Positions 46,061 through 59,064 of a stretch of 64,000 nt of DNA are shown here, one piece after another. Below the pieces are notes generated by a model that was given only the letters and a program-made list of their open reading frames with translations, ran no database searches and was not told the origin of the DNA. Both the position numbers and the translations under genes were made by a program. The stretch's first letter is position 1, and every line of letters begins with the position of its first letter. Source of the DNA: Dysidea avara (Eukaryota > Porifera > Demospongiae > Dictyoceratida > Dysideidae); assembly GCF_963678975.1 (NCBI RefSeq), contig NC_089272.1, forward strand, positions 7,913,858 to 7,977,857, written 5' to 3'.

Positions 46061-47816
46061 GACCTAGTGTACGTTTGTTTCACTGGGGTGTCAGTACCGT
46101 GTCACACAAGCACTCACTATTGGATGATCTGCGTCAAAGACAAAATTTACCTTAGCCTTTGGCTTACAGCTTTTGACCTGACTTGAATGTATCTTCCTGA
46201 ATTTTGTCTGCTGTTTTAGGCTTAATTGTTAGGTTTTCATCCCTGGCCACATCCAATGTGGCCATTTAGCATTTTTAAAAGTTAGTATAACTAGCTATAG
46301 TAAACCAAGAAAGCTGCTGTCTGGGCAATGTGAGCCAGCTAGATATAAATCCGTACACCTTCATTGTTACTTTAAGTGTTGAAACTATTTAGGTTTATTA
46401 TATCCATTTACCAAACACACCAGTCCTGTGCTTTAAAATTTCTTAATACATCCTATCTATATAACCAGGGGAGTAGGACAAGACCACGTGTAATGTTGCA
46501 CAAGTACTTAAAGTATTTCATGTGAACTGAATAGACCCTGTACAAAAAGTAGAGGAAGGGGCTTGATACATAATTATTTTGCTCTATTTAGTTTGTTGCT
46601 TGCAATGGTGTGATTCATGATTGGAAAGATGCTGCTGTTATGGCAAGGGCTAAAAAGGGGGGCTAGTTGTGTCCAAAAAGCTAGTTGTAAATGACTTTTG
46701 GCTAGTTGCAAATGGTGATTGGGCTAGTTCTAAAATTTAGACAAAATAGCCAGGTTTACTACAGGAAAGTATACTTACGTATTGTACCTCTTAACTCTTT
46801 TACAATTTACCACAGGGATTTGACTAAAAGTCTAAAGATACATCTTGAGATAGCCATTTTCAAAAATTTTCTATTTCATGGTCTACTACTCTGATTAAAA
46901 ATTACCTTACTAGTTTTAATTTCTTTCTTACAGTTCACCATAAACTGAAAATCAACACATTCATCATATCAATGCTTTCATGCACATAATTATATACATA
47001 GTTATTTTGTCCCTTCAGCTTGCTAATTATTTCCAGATCTCACTCATTCTCTAAAATCATTTCCAGGTTCAATCTTGGCACACTTATGTTTCAAAATTCT
47101 TGGGGAGTATGCCCAGATCCCTAGAAATCCCTCTTTACTGCCACTTTGTCTCATGACTTTCATGTCAACAGTAACAGTAGGCATCAATAATTACAATACA
47201 ATCGTTGTTGCATGATCTATTACTTTCAACAGGTAGTATGACTACGGTTTAATAAAACATTTTTGTTAGTACTTTGTAGTGCACGTGATCTTGTCTTACC
47301 CCTCTGATCTACAACTGTGAAAGATACATCATTGAAATCACAGTGAAATTGTTACAGAGCTTTGAAACATTTTAAGTTTTTCTATCTCGTAAGTTTTAAT
47401 ATTTATTTATAGGTAACTCTGAGTTTTAACACTTCTTCCCATCTTCCACTGTAGTGATATTTTGTAGTCTTGACTGTTGACTGTGAGTTTGACCACAATC
47501 ACAGATTGAGATTGACTTAGTAAGTGATACGTGATACCCCTAGTGTTTTGTTTTATAAGCCTAGTACTACAATTAAACAGGTGATTCTGAAGTCACAGTC
47601 TAACCCCCTCCACCATACTCCAAATAACCCACACCCTGTTTTCCCATTGTAATCCATAACATCTGGGTTTTGCACCACTAGCAACTGTAATAGGCTATCT
47701 ATCATTGTTACCAAACAACCAACAACATACTTAGTAACCATAGATACAAGACAATAACCATATGTAAGTCCAGGAGCACGACTACCTGAAAACTTACATT
47801 CATAAGTGAATAGAAT
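46061..47816. other. Intergenic, no gene recognised
   Basis: Includes four GGCTAGTTG-type short repeats near 46655-46730. No coding support. Confidence 0.4.
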
Positions 47817-48534
47817 ATGTGACTGGATCTACGAAAACCGTTCTTATCGCCCAAGACAGGAAGTTTGATTTTTTTACACAAACACAAAGCTTAATGAATG
47901 CACTATCAAGTTTCACTGCCACAGTCGACCAGAGTAAAGTGGTCTGCTTTTGCTGGCTGCTTTTCTAGAGCACAGTGGCGAGCCGTACGAGTGGTCTGGG
48001 GTCTTGATGGAGCCCTGGCCGACCAGGAGATGGCTGTGTGTGGCTGTACAGCTCTGTGGTGTTGGACAATGACCTGTGCTGTAAATTTCCTTTCATTTTA
48101 GCCAGTTCTGAGCCCTGAATGGCCTATAACTTGGCCTAATTCATCCTAGCACGTCTCTTTTCAATTTTTGAACACCATCTTGCCCGCCTTCCAGGGCCCC
48201 CGCCTCCCACCCCTTCTGGAGCTCGCCTTCCAGGGCCCCGCCTCCCACCCCTTCTGGAGCTCGCCTTCCAGGGCCCCCGCCTCCCACCCCTTCTGGAGCT
48301 CGCCTGATACAGACAACCTCGGTTTAAAAACTATCTAAAATGGCGGGAAACTTAGCTGTTGACTACTTCTTCAGTGGATGATCAGGAAGGTAAGAAATTG
48401 TTGTGAAATGTGTGAAAATTTGGTATGCGTAGCTACCACCATTGGCCAGCTACAACACACAGAATATTTAAAACCGACGTTTCTCGATACTTTTAAATGG
48501 GCGATAAGACCGGTTTTCCCAGAGACAGTCACAT
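47817..48534. mobile_element. GTGACT-family element, 0.7 kb
   Basis: The left end ATGTGACTGGATCTACGAAA and right end CCAGAGACAGTCACAT are imperfect inverse copies with inner ACCGTTCTTATCGCC / GGCGATAAGACCGG. The interior shares segments with 59828-61379, inverted. It has a 39-bp GC-rich minisatellite inside. Confidence 0.75.
48184..48305 (+). repeat. GC-rich minisatellite, 3 units of about 40 bp
   Basis: GCCTTCCAGGGCCCCCGCCT plus CCCACCCCTTCTGGAGCTC occurs three times in tandem; one unit lacks one C. Confidence 0.92.
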
Positions 48535-50808
48535 ATAATGAAAGACTAAATACAACAATGGAGAGTGAGGGCTAGCAACAAGAAATCAAAAGGTAAAAAT
48601 TTTGAGCCATCCAGCACCAAGATGATTCAGGGAAAACCCACTGGGTTTTACCCACATATGCATGTTACGCACATCAGTAATGTCATCAGTAATGACTGAG
48701 TTTCTTTCTGTAGCTATGTATGTGTTCACTTCTTCATTTTGATGACAGTAGTGACTTTCCATGTAGAATTCTGCCGTTCTCCTAATACAAATGTCATTTT
48801 GCAAAGTTTTTTTTAGACATACTCTGTAAAATGAAATACAATAGTAATTGTTTTGTTTGTTTTTGTTAATGCAGGTAGCAATGATGTCATCGTCTAATTG
48901 TGAGTCAGTCATGACTACTCGCACAGCAGGTGAAATTGGCCAGTATCTCCTCATATTGTACATAGAACTCTATCTTCAAGGGTGACTTTTTTTGCTGAAG
49001 AGCTGCAGCATTTGCAATAATGTGATGCTACACTGTGGTACATTGCTCAATAACTTTTTGTTCCAAGTTTTATGTACATGCTGTAACTGATCATATTATT
49101 GTTGTTTAAATATCACATCTTTTTATTTACAAATAACTAACCCTTTGTTATCACATCTTTATAGTAGATCCAATATTACCGTAACTTCTTTCTGTAACAG
49201 AACATGTATTGTACAGTATGTTACCTTTATTACATTCAGATGGTAGCTCTAATAATTTATGAATGGAATGTGGCTTATTCGTAGTAATGCTTGACCTGCT
49301 AAAACACCCTGAAGCTTTTATTTCAAATGTCCTATGTGGTCTGACAATTTCACTGTTTTATATGTACTAGGAAACACACCATTTGGTCTTCTTTTCTGAA
49401 TTTGGAACCAAACCATTATGTCTTTATTTATTATACTGGACAGTCTGTAATAATTGATGCATCCAGTGGGGGGAGGGGGAATGCATAATCAATACAGACA
49501 CTAACAATAATGTTCATGTAAGTTTAGACAGTTCAAGAGTGTCATTATCTACAACTTCATAATTATCATTTGTACACTCAGTCAGATTGTTATCACCAGG
49601 AACTTGTCGCTTCTCCAACAGAGGGGACATTACTTGTTCTAAGTACGATTTCACCATTAAGTATTATTCATAACCTTTCCGTAGTTGACTCTCCAACAAA
49701 CCCCATACATATTCACTGTACACAGAATCACAACTGCACTTTACCTTTGATTTAAACCCCTGGGTTACCATACATGAATTGGATCACTTCATCTGAAGCC
49801 TATACGTACTTAATGTCCCTAGCAGTGCAAAACACGCTGTGCTGTACATGATACGAAAGCAGTGGATTTATAAACAACATTTCAGTCTAATAAATAGAGT
49901 AGTTACAGTTGTACAGGAGCAGCTTTACATAGTAATAGCATGTTTCAAGCCTTAGTGAAGGGGGAAAGGGTCCTGATGTAGGGAAAGAGAATAGTGCACG
50001 TGCTGAATTGTCGCTGTTCAATATAGTGCAGACCAGCTAAATAAATTACTTCACACTTGGACACGCTGACATGGTCCACATTCTGTGGGTATGCCTTACA
50101 ATGACAGTGTACAGGACAAAGTTCTTGTAAACAATTTCAATTTAGTACATACTGTAACAGTATAGTTGGTATTTTGAAGGCACACACATGTTGCTGTACC
50201 TTAATTTGTTTGCTACTGATAAATTAAACAGTTCTAATCATTAATCATCACAGACAAGTGTTTGTTGTTAGCTACTTGCATTTCTGAACGTTTGCTGTGA
50301 CCAACACTGGAACAGAACACGCTGTTCTGTTCCAGGTTTCTAAAAGAGGAAGTTCCACTCTTAATGGTAGACTCCCCAGTAATGCTTCACTGTTAAATCT
50401 TACCATTTAGGCCTTTAGAAATGCAACCGAGTCCTTTAATTTAACAGTTGCTGTAAAAGCTGTAGAAGACGAGGTAGAAGATAAAGACGATCATTATTTT
50501 TAGAGATGCCTATCACAGAAATATAGCAGCTTCAAGTGATGTTTGAAGTATTATTGCCGTAAACTGTAAATACTTTCACTGTTTTGTCATTGTAATAAGT
50601 ATTTCTTTGACGGAGAACTTATTGAATTGAAAGAAAAACTTGTCAGCAGTTCAGTCAAAGGGGGTTCCATGAAATCCTTTGAGCCCCACCCCCATCCAAT
50701 CCGTCCCTCCACTAGCTGTTTCTCTTCTTCGTTTCATCATCTGGGCTGGTAGCATGTTTTCCTTCATGACTTTCTTCACATGATATGTCAAGCAAACCAC
50801 ATAATTAA
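48535..50808. other. Intergenic, no gene established
   Basis: A 125-codon minus ORF (48963-48586) has no recognised domain. A perfect 13-bp palindrome lies at 50307-50335 (see findings). Otherwise featureless. Confidence 0.4.
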
Positions 50809-51057
50809 GTGACTGGACCTGTGAAAACAGGGCATGTGGGCACATGATTTTTGCCTACTTTTTCACACTTCCTTGACTCATACCTTTTTACATCATTACA
50901 CTATGGCAATGAAATATTTAGCCATTAGTGAGCATTTAATTGGCTTTATGATGCAAGTTACAGAATGCAAATATTTTGTTCCTGCCCTGAGATATGACCT
51001 GTAGTGTGACAGGGTGTAGTTTGTGCCCACCTGCCCTATTTTTACAGGCCCGGTCAC
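50809..51057. mobile_element. MITE, GTGACT family
   Basis: TIRs: GTGACTGGACCTGTGAAAAC on the left and the inverse of GTGACCGGGCCTGTAAAAAT on the right, each followed by an AGGGCA..GTGGGCAC block or its inverse. 249 bp, no ORF. A loose right-end fragment of the same subfamily is at 27577-27627 and a loose left end at about 51272. Confidence 0.85.
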
Positions 51058-51547
51058 ATATGGCTATAGCTACATAAGTGCTACTAATACCATGTAAACA
51101 AATTTAGTGAGTGAAGTTAAATAACTTGATGAACTCTTCTAAGTGAATAATACAGTTTAACAATAATTGTGGTGTGCTGTATAGTTTTAATTAATCAGCA
51201 AAGATTTGCTGGCTACTTGCATACAGCTACCCGTATGTGTAGTGTTGTCATTAACTATATTGTGTAATATTGTGACCGGTTTTGTGAAAAGTGGTCTTTC
51301 CGTGCACACATCCAATTTGCAAGCTTCAGACAGACTGAAGGAAACTAAAGGCTTCAAATCTGGTCAATAGTTAGCACCAACATTGTTAAATGGATGAAAA
51401 GTTTTAGGACTATATACAGCTCCTATATGAATTAGTGTTAAAAGATCTATTTTCAGGAATCCAGTTAGATTATTATACAGTGTGTTTAGTGGTCTAAAAC
51501 TTGCAGAAAAAGTTCACAAACAAGTATATATAAGTAAAAAATAATTT

Positions 51548-51811
51548 GGAATTTTAAACTAAAGTAGGGACAATGTAGTACCATGATAAAAAGTACTGAA
51601 ACAAGCTTGATTGGAGCAGTATGTAATGTCCAATTGCTGTAAAATGATAAGAAGAAAATATCCCTACTGTGCTGTGGAGATGAAACACACAGTAGGGATA
51701 TTTTCTTCTTATTGTTTTACAACAATTGGACATTACATACTACTCCAATCCAGCTTGTTTCAGTACATTTTATCATGGTACTACATTGTCCCTACTCTAG
51801 TTTAAAATTCC
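51548..51811. mobile_element. Foldback MITE, about 115-bp arms
   Basis: The left arm GGAATTTTAAACTAAAGTAG and right arm are inverse over almost the whole 264 bp, including AATATCCCTACTGTG near the centre. Non-coding hairpin former. Confidence 0.92.
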
Positions 51812-51859
51812 TAATACTTGTTTATTATTACTGAGCAGCCAGCACTGCTGATATACTCA

Positions 51860-52985
51860 GGAAAAAAATTATACATGTAAAGTATTACAATAATTAGAAA
51901 CATTAACTGAGAATGAGTCAAAGTCATTTAGATCAATTAGAAATTGTATGTGGCAAAGAGAGCTTGAGCTGTTCTGGAGAAAATAAAATTTTGGTAAGCT
52001 GTTGTAGATGTTGTAGGGAGTATGAAATGGTTCTGATGATATTGCCTGGTTTCTCTGGTCATTGGAAGATAATTGGTTGGAATAGATAAGAGAATTTGGT
52101 TGTGAAGTGCTTTGTAAAATGGATATCTAACGTCGAGTTTGAAGTTCAGGCCAGGAGAGATGTTGGAGCAAGATAAGTGTTGGTCCAAGAGTACTAGGTA
52201 TGTATGTCTATCGGTAATTGTTAAGGTAGTAAAGGTATGATTGTTCAGCTCATAGTTGTGACTGATAGATGACTGAGATCTGGTGCATCTTATTACAACA
52301 CATTTGGATACATTAAACCTAAGTTGCCATATATTATGTATATAGCCATTCTGATAGCCTGTCAAGATCTTGCTGAAGGATGGAAGGAATCAATTACTAT
52401 ATAACAAGCAGTCATCAGCAAACAGCCATAGTGTAGATGTAATACCTCTGGTAATGTCATTAATATACAGCAAGAACATCAGAAGACCAAGTACTGTTCC
52501 CTGTGGTACCCCTGATGTAACTGTTACTGGGGATGAGGATTTGCCATTAAGAAGTACACATTGTGTCCGATCAGTTAACCATGTTTTGATCTAGTTAAAG
52601 GTATTGTTTCTAATGCCATACATCGTATTGTAATTTCGTAAGTAACCGCTGGTGTGGAACTGTGTCAAAAGCTTTAGCAAAATCAAGCAACTTGTTTCTG
52701 ATGGTTTAGAGCATGTAGAGAATATCTTCTGTTAGGGTAACGAGTTGAGTAGCAGAAGAATGACCAGCTCTGAAGCCATGTTGGTTTTCTATTAGGATTT
52801 CATTGGCATTAAAGTGGCTCATTATGTTGTTTTTTGAGCATATAGAAGTAAGGGACATTGGTCTATAATTACTTGCTTCATCATGCCTTCCTTTCTTAGA
52901 GACTGGACAAATATTTGCTTTTTCCAATCTGGTGGTAATAAGCCTGTATGATGCAGTCATAAAGGAGCCAGGCAATGAAGCAATT
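51860..52985 (-). pseudogene. LINE reverse transcriptase remnant (minus strand)
   Basis: Reading from 52985 down: ANICPVSKKG, ASNYRPMSLTSICSK and ENQHGFRAGHSSATQL, then in shifted frames a TVPHQRLL-type block, then WLFADDCLLY (catalytic FADD box), then GNLRFNVSK-like and ITDRHTYL stretches (ORF 52365-51937). These are RT palm blocks of a jockey/CR1-type non-LTR element. At least four frame breaks and stops show it is dead. The 5' part (endonuclease) is absent. Confidence 0.88.
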
Positions 52986-54546
52986 TACCCTGCAATTTAC
53001 TGTGAAGGGTGCTGTGCAGCTCGGAGATGTGCATGCATGCAGGTAACTAATAGTGGGTGAGTCTGAATTGCCTTTTTATTGTGTGCATTGCATGTAATCT
53101 ATGTATAGGCTTGTTTATCAAGAAGGCGTGGCCCATATTACATCATTTTTTGCATAACCTAATCTGGATTTGTGTAGGGAAAAATGATCGGGAAAATCAA
53201 TGTAGGGCAAACGTTTTAGAAGTGTTTCTGAGCAATACTACATCAAGTAATCACTACCCAAAATACAACTGTAAATTCAGAAGTATGAAGTTCATGCCAA
53301 TGGTATGCTACATCATAGTAAATGACCGCAGGGAGTACCACAGAAGTATGTACATCATACTAAGTGAATACCATAAGTATGAACTTCATACTTTTGAGTT
53401 TAATTTACAGTGTTGTGGTCATAGTTTATCAATACTCTGGATTTGTTGAAAAAGAATAACAGGGTGACTTTTCTGTAGCTGTTTTATGAACATGAAATTT
53501 AAATTATTCTCTAAAAACTTGCTTTAACATCTGAAAGGTATTTTACCATGCCTCAGTTTATTAATGTTTTAGTCTTCAAATTACCCATTTTTATTGCTTG
53601 ATTGATAGGTTCCAGTTGACATTGCATTTCTACAAAAATGGCTGATAATTTGTGCATGCGGCAGATTTGTATGACCACACCTCTTCATTAAGCACATCTA
53701 TAAAAAGAACAGAACTAAAAGAACAAAGAAGCCAAGTGGGCACTACCAAGGTTTAGCTTTTATAGTCCTACTTTTGTCAAACTAATTTAAAAGTAACACA
53801 ACCTCAACCTAGGGTCGAAAGTACAATAATATCATTGTACTGAATGGGAGTGCATGTGCTAATGACTTATATCACAAAACTATCCTTGATAGTTTGAGAT
53901 CTAACATATTTTTAATACCATGCAGTAAGGATTTCTGTAACTTGTTGTATGTAATTCTTATTTCATACCGTTACACTTGAGAAGTACAATGAATCAAGCA
54001 AACATCCCTGTTCTGTATCATTTCTTCAATTATATAGTAGCTAGATTATAAAGCTAAAATTAGCTAGAAGGCAAATAAAAATAGGTTTGATTAGGGATTA
54101 TGGCTATAATTCCTAATCGAACTTAAAAATTCCTATTTTTCTGTCTACTTCTTTGTTTACTTTTTGTAACATAATTAGGTACCATGCAGCGCTAAATTAT
54201 CTCATCAAAAAGATGACTAAGCCTTCAACCTGCAATTAATGTTTACATCTCAGCACACACCCAAACTATCAACTACTGAAAAAGTGAAGTAGCCATTGTG
54301 CTTTATTTTCAGCCATATCAGCCCATTTCACAATGTTACTGTCACAAATGAAGAACACTATGAGAAGCGCCTCTGCAATCAATTCAGTCACTTTGGAAAA
54401 TATCATTACAAACATTGGGAAGCCATCAAGTATTTTCTACCACAAATTGACACCTTGCACTGTCAGCAATTAAGAAGAAATGAGACACAAAGGAGGCAAA
54501 AGTACCTGTAATTCCATGATGTATACAGTGTATATGTACTGCAGTA
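52986..54546. other. Intergenic, with two foldback structures
   Basis: Contains the foldback at 53263-53417 and a weaker inverted repeat at 54066-54142 (AAAATAGGTTTGATTAGG and its partial inverse). ORFs have no domains. Confidence 0.4.
53263..53417. mobile_element. Small foldback MITE
   Basis: Arms read ACAACTGTAAATTCAGAAGT onward and the inverse of CCACAACACTGTAAATTAAA onward; both contain AGTATGAAGTTCAT. A partial copy is at 26895-26930. Confidence 0.75.
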
Positions 54547-54987
54547 CAGTGGAACCTCTCTTATCCGGGCAGTCTGGTACGTACTACCGTCCATATCTCA
54601 GAAATGTCTGTAACTAAGAATTGCATACTAGTATGCTAAAATGACTAACTTAAATACAAGCAATGTTGTTATTGCTATCAGTTAGTGGTATGCAGTTTAG
54701 TGAGTAGAGAAGGAAGTCACTACAGAGCATTCATGGTCATTCCCATGGGCTGTAAATAATGCATTGTCACCTACTGTAGCACCCAAGTGGTAGTTACACG
54801 TATTATTAATTTGTAAGATAAACAAGCCATCAAACAGGTATAGAGCAACCTTTAGGCTCCCTCCTTGTGCTCTCATCTATACCAAACTCCATTATGGTCA
54901 ATAAGCTGCAAGCCACATGATCAATTTGGGCTGCCTGGACAATGGAGGCACCCGGATAATAGAGGTCCGGATAAGGGAGGTTCTATG
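54547..54987. mobile_element. Tigger/pogo-type MITE
   Basis: TIRs: CAGTGGAACCTCTCTTATCC on the left and the inverse of CATAGAACCTCCCTTATCC on the right, with TA on both sides. 441 bp, no transposase. Same terminal type as 2706-2901 but different from the complete pogo element at 14745. Confidence 0.8.
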
Positions 54988-55047
54988 TATGCCAAATGGT
55001 ACCTGTCGGCCCAGTGTCGGGTTGAAGCAATGTCTAACAGTGCCATC

Positions 55048-55293
55048 CACTGCTTGAAGTTTCTTAGTTTACTAGAGTGGTATATCCCCAGTAATGGAAC
55101 AGTTAATTGTTTGTTATTTTAGTAGTTTTTCAGTAAACCCGCATTCACTGATGTTTTACTGAGAGTTTAAAACTTAGGAAAGCAATTGTGTTCCATATAC
55201 TTAAAGTTACTGACATTTTACTATCAGTATAACTGGGTACAACCACAGTAAAGTGGCTTAACAAATTAGTAAACTAAGAACCTTCAAGCAATG
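55048..55293. mobile_element. CACTGCTTGAAG MITE, copy 2 (inverted)
   Basis: Starts CACTGCTTGAAGTTTCTTAG and ends with an inverse copy; aligns in reverse orientation with 34980-35216 along its length. Confidence 0.8.
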
Positions 55294-55984
55294 ATCAGCT
55301 GAATATTTTGAAGTGTTTATAGACAAGACAGAAATGATGGGTACTGTGGCATATATGTGGTATGTCACAGAGAGAACTATTGTCTCTAGCTATCAGTGAT
55401 AGTGAAAGCAATAGCTTGTAAGAAACAGTTTTAAAAATGCACTTATAATTTTGGCTGTATGTAGACCATTCAGCAGATGTATTATGATGTTAAGGCTAAA
55501 TAATATTATATCGATTATTTATAACTGGTCCCATATGATACGTTAACATGATACATAACAGCCATGGCAGATTCCTACAAAGTAATGTAAATTGTGTAAA
55601 TGTTCTTGTCAAGTCAAATACTCCTCGTATACTTATGTCCACCCCATTCTGGACTACGCCTGCAGTGTATGATACCACACCATCAACACACTATATCAGA
55701 AATTGAGATGATACAGAAATGAGCTGCACATGTAATTATGACTGGACTGCTGGACCCTTGTGTCTGGGACTGGTCTCTTATGACTGGACCCTTAGGGTAA
55801 GTGCAGATTAAATGTTAATGGTGCTGATAAAGCTCTCTCTAAGCTGTGATGGATGTGGATTCATGTGTCATGTGATTAGTGTATTTCAGAAACTATTTGT
55901 GATGATTTGGTGATTTCCATCTTCTGATCCTTAGTTTTGTACAAACTGTATTGTTCCTTCAATTAACACTAATTGTATTCAGCA

Positions 55985-57600
55985 TCATTCAAGCTATCTT
56001 TGCTGTATGTCTTAATGCCCGAAGTTTGTTTCCCAAGCAGTTTTCTCTATTAGGATTACTGTCAGTGGTCAATGCTGATGCTATTGCTATCACTGAGACA
56101 TTTTAGATGACACTATTCTCAGCTCCCAATTATTGGCCTCTGACTTTCATAAAGATCGCAATAGACATAGTGGAGGAATTATTATTCTTGTTCGGTTGAC
56201 TATTCCTGCAGTTAGAATGCCTGATCTAGAGTCCAGTTGTGAAATTTTGCGCTCAAGCTTCTCACAGCCCCACACAGCCCCAAGTTCCTTCCTATTTGGG
56301 GTATTTTATCGTTACCCAGGATCTTCTGTTGATGTTTTAGAAAATCTTAAGTGCTCTCTTTTGGCATCCATCCAAGATAGTAGTACCCCATTAGTATTAT
56401 GTGGTTACTTCAATGTTTCATCCATTGACTGGTCGCTAACATATCCTATTGCTTCGTCTGATATAAGCAATCTTCCCTGTTCAATTGTCCATGATAATTT
56501 TTTAACCCAACTAGTCAACTTTTCCACCAGGGAGAATCACGTTCTTGATCTAATGTTTACAAATTGACTAGACTACATCACCAATGTTCATCCAATGGAT
56601 AACTTACCAGGAGCTTATCATGATTCTGTTGAGTTTACTCTCCAAAAACCATTGACCAATGTGCCTTTAAGGAATTACCTGTCCCATGTTCCTTGGGACC
56701 AGTGTTGAACTTTCACTCAGACATGGAAGATGCCTGAACTTGTTAGAAAAAGACCTCTTGTTGACTCAGTTATTCCTACTACCCTGTGGAAACAGGTAAA
56801 ATTGAAGCATTGGTTTACTGATGAAATGCTTCACCTTATTCGTACCAAGCGCTGCCTATATCGTAAAATGAAATGCATCAACTCTGATGTGGTTAAGATG
56901 AAATGCATCAACTCTGATGTGGTTAAGATGAAATACACAAGGCTATTAGTTCATTCAAAGATGAGGCAGGACACTACTGTTTATATCTCTTGTTTATCAA
57001 TCCCTTACTTTGCCAACACAAAAAAATTTTGGAATTTTGTCAATTCTGTAAAACATTATTGTCAGCCTCCTCCTCCTCTCAATCATTTAATAGATTCATC
57101 TCTGATGACCTTGAGAAAACCACTGTTTTCAATGAGTACTTTAACTTAGTTTTTACTGCTGAAAATTGTTCAAATCTATCATCTCTGCATGATTCCATTC
57201 CTTTCTACCCTAAATAAATTGATACTATCAAGTTTACACCAGAGAGTATTCATGAGGAACTCATCAATTTGCAATGTGATAAAGCCTGTGGCCCTGATAG
57301 TATTCCAGCCCATTTGCTAAAAGTTGGTGCAGACTTTATTTGCTCTCCTCTATCTAGGATTTCCAACTCTCCCTTGACTCAGGCTCACTACCTAGGGACT
57401 GGATCACTGCTAATATTGTTCTAGTTCATTAAAAGGGTGACCTTCTCTTTAACTATATTATCTTATCTCTTACGTTTGTTGTTGTTAAGGTAATGGAAAG
57501 AATTATTCACCATCAATTTACAGTTGCTTTAGAATCTAACAAACTTATTAGTAAGTCTCAACAAAGCTTTTGCAATAACGTAGATTAGATTATCAATTTT
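55985..57600 (+). pseudogene. LINE endonuclease-RT remnant (plus strand)
   Basis: In broken frames: VCLNARSL and AIAITETF (about 55995-56105), then ORF 56133-56567 with GGIIILVR, LCGYFNVSSIDW (a mutated GDFN) and NHVLDLMFTN, an APE-type endonuclease. A linker follows at 56730-57215, then DKACGPDSIPAHLLK at about 57275, the start of the RT. A 30-bp unit (ATGAAATGCATCAACTCTGA...) is duplicated at 56868-56927. Stops and frameshifts are numerous. The RT palm is missing here; sequence turns into an inverted piece at about 57604. Confidence 0.88.
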
Positions 57601-57603
57601 GTC

Positions 57604-57775
57604 AGGGATCATGCAGAGATGATAGATTTGAACAATCTTTAGCAGTAAAAATGGAGTTAATGTAGTCATTGAAAACAGTGGCTTTCTCAAGGTCATCTGA
57701 GATGAATCTATTAGAATGATTAAGAAGAGGAGGAGGCTGACAACAATGTTTTACAGAATTGACAAAATTTTGGTA
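57604..57775 (-). mobile_element. Inverted copy of the LINE linker
   Basis: On minus it reads FVNSVKHCCQPPPLLNH, NRFISDDLEKATVF and NCSNLSSLHD-type blocks. It matches 57030-57200 on plus, so the two form an inverted pair about 400 bp apart. Confidence 0.85.
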
Positions 57776-57816
57776 CATGCCTGCAAAGGTGTTACCCACA
57801 CAAAACATACAAAGAT

Positions 57817-57818
<2 letters not shown>

Positions 57819-57856
<38 letters not shown>
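57819..57856. repeat. (CA)n microsatellite
   Basis: About 19 CA units, at the 3' edge of the minus-strand LINE; possibly grown from its 3' tail. Confidence 0.93.
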
Positions 57857-57857
<1 letters not shown>

Positions 57858-57859
57858 TA

Positions 57860-58830
57860 ATTACAACAGGAGGCACAAAACAGTTTTAACTTTACACAAA
57901 AAGAAAACAACAAAGTGCAGCTTGAAATGCTTTAACATTTGATAACTTTAGGATGCAAAGAGGAATAGTATTACACAGGAAAGGAGTGTTGATGAAAAAA
58001 TACTAACAATAAAGATTGATAGTCGAAGATGGGATACGCATTGTCATTTGAAGGGATCTAGTGATGGTGGAAGAAAATTGAAAATACTGGGAAAAGGGAA
58101 TGGCTACTCTGTTGTGTAGAATATCATGGGCCAGACTAATAGAAGATCTTCTGGTTTGGAGTGGTAACCAATTAAGTTCTTATAGGCAAGCGTCTAAAGG
58201 CTTAGTCCAGTTATGACTGACAGAATTCCATCTACTACCTCACACCCAATGTGCAGCATGTCGCTGGATCAATTCTAGTTGAGACACATCTTTTGTGTTA
58301 TGTAGGCACCAAACCAGGGAAGCATATTCTAAAATTGGTCTGACTATAGCTATGTATGCAGTTGCACCATTTATATATCTTAGTTAAATCATCTTGGAGA
58401 AGTTCACAATCACAAGGGGACACAATTTCTTTGTAAAGCGCAGTATCATCAGCAAAGGGTCTGTGTTGGATAATTTTATGCAGCTCATCACCATACAATG
58501 AAAACAATAGGGGACCTAGCAATAATCCTTAAGGCACCCCAGATCTGACAGGCAACCATTCAGAAAAGCTGCCATTAACACAACTCTCTGAAATCTTTAG
58601 TTAAGAATGAATCAAACCATAATAATAGATTGCCATGAATTTTAAGACTCTCAAGTCAAAGTAACAATCGCTGATGTGGAACATCTGAGTGAAAGGCCTT
58701 TGCAAGCTCAAGTAAGAGACAATAAACAGAGTTATGTCTTTCAAGGCAAGCTGCAGTTGCCCCATCATCAATCATAGAAGCAAGGAGTGTAATGGTAGAA
58801 ATCTAATGTAATCTAATGCTGCATGGTGAG
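57860..58830 (-). pseudogene. LINE RT and 3' end remnant (minus strand)
   Basis: Pieces on minus: an AKAFH..PHQR-like block (about 58690), SEWLPVRSGVP with GLLLGPLLFSLYGDELHK (about 58570-58460) and RPFADDTALYK (FADD box), then a decayed thumb/3' region to the CA tract. Several stops. It is a different copy from the one at 51860-52985. Confidence 0.85.
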
Positions 58831-59064
58831 ACAGATAATGTTACAACAATTTGCGGTGGGAAACTTTACTGAGGAAACTGATGAACATTTTTTGTGCTTA
58901 AGATAGTTAATAACTTACTTGACATCAACCCTGGAGAATATTTACAGCCAGCTAACAGTGTTACAAGACGCCACCCAAAGCACAATTTAAGCAGTATATG
59001 GATAGCATACTTTTGCAATTTGCAATTGCTTTTTACTTATTGTGACTTGATATTGTGACTTCTT

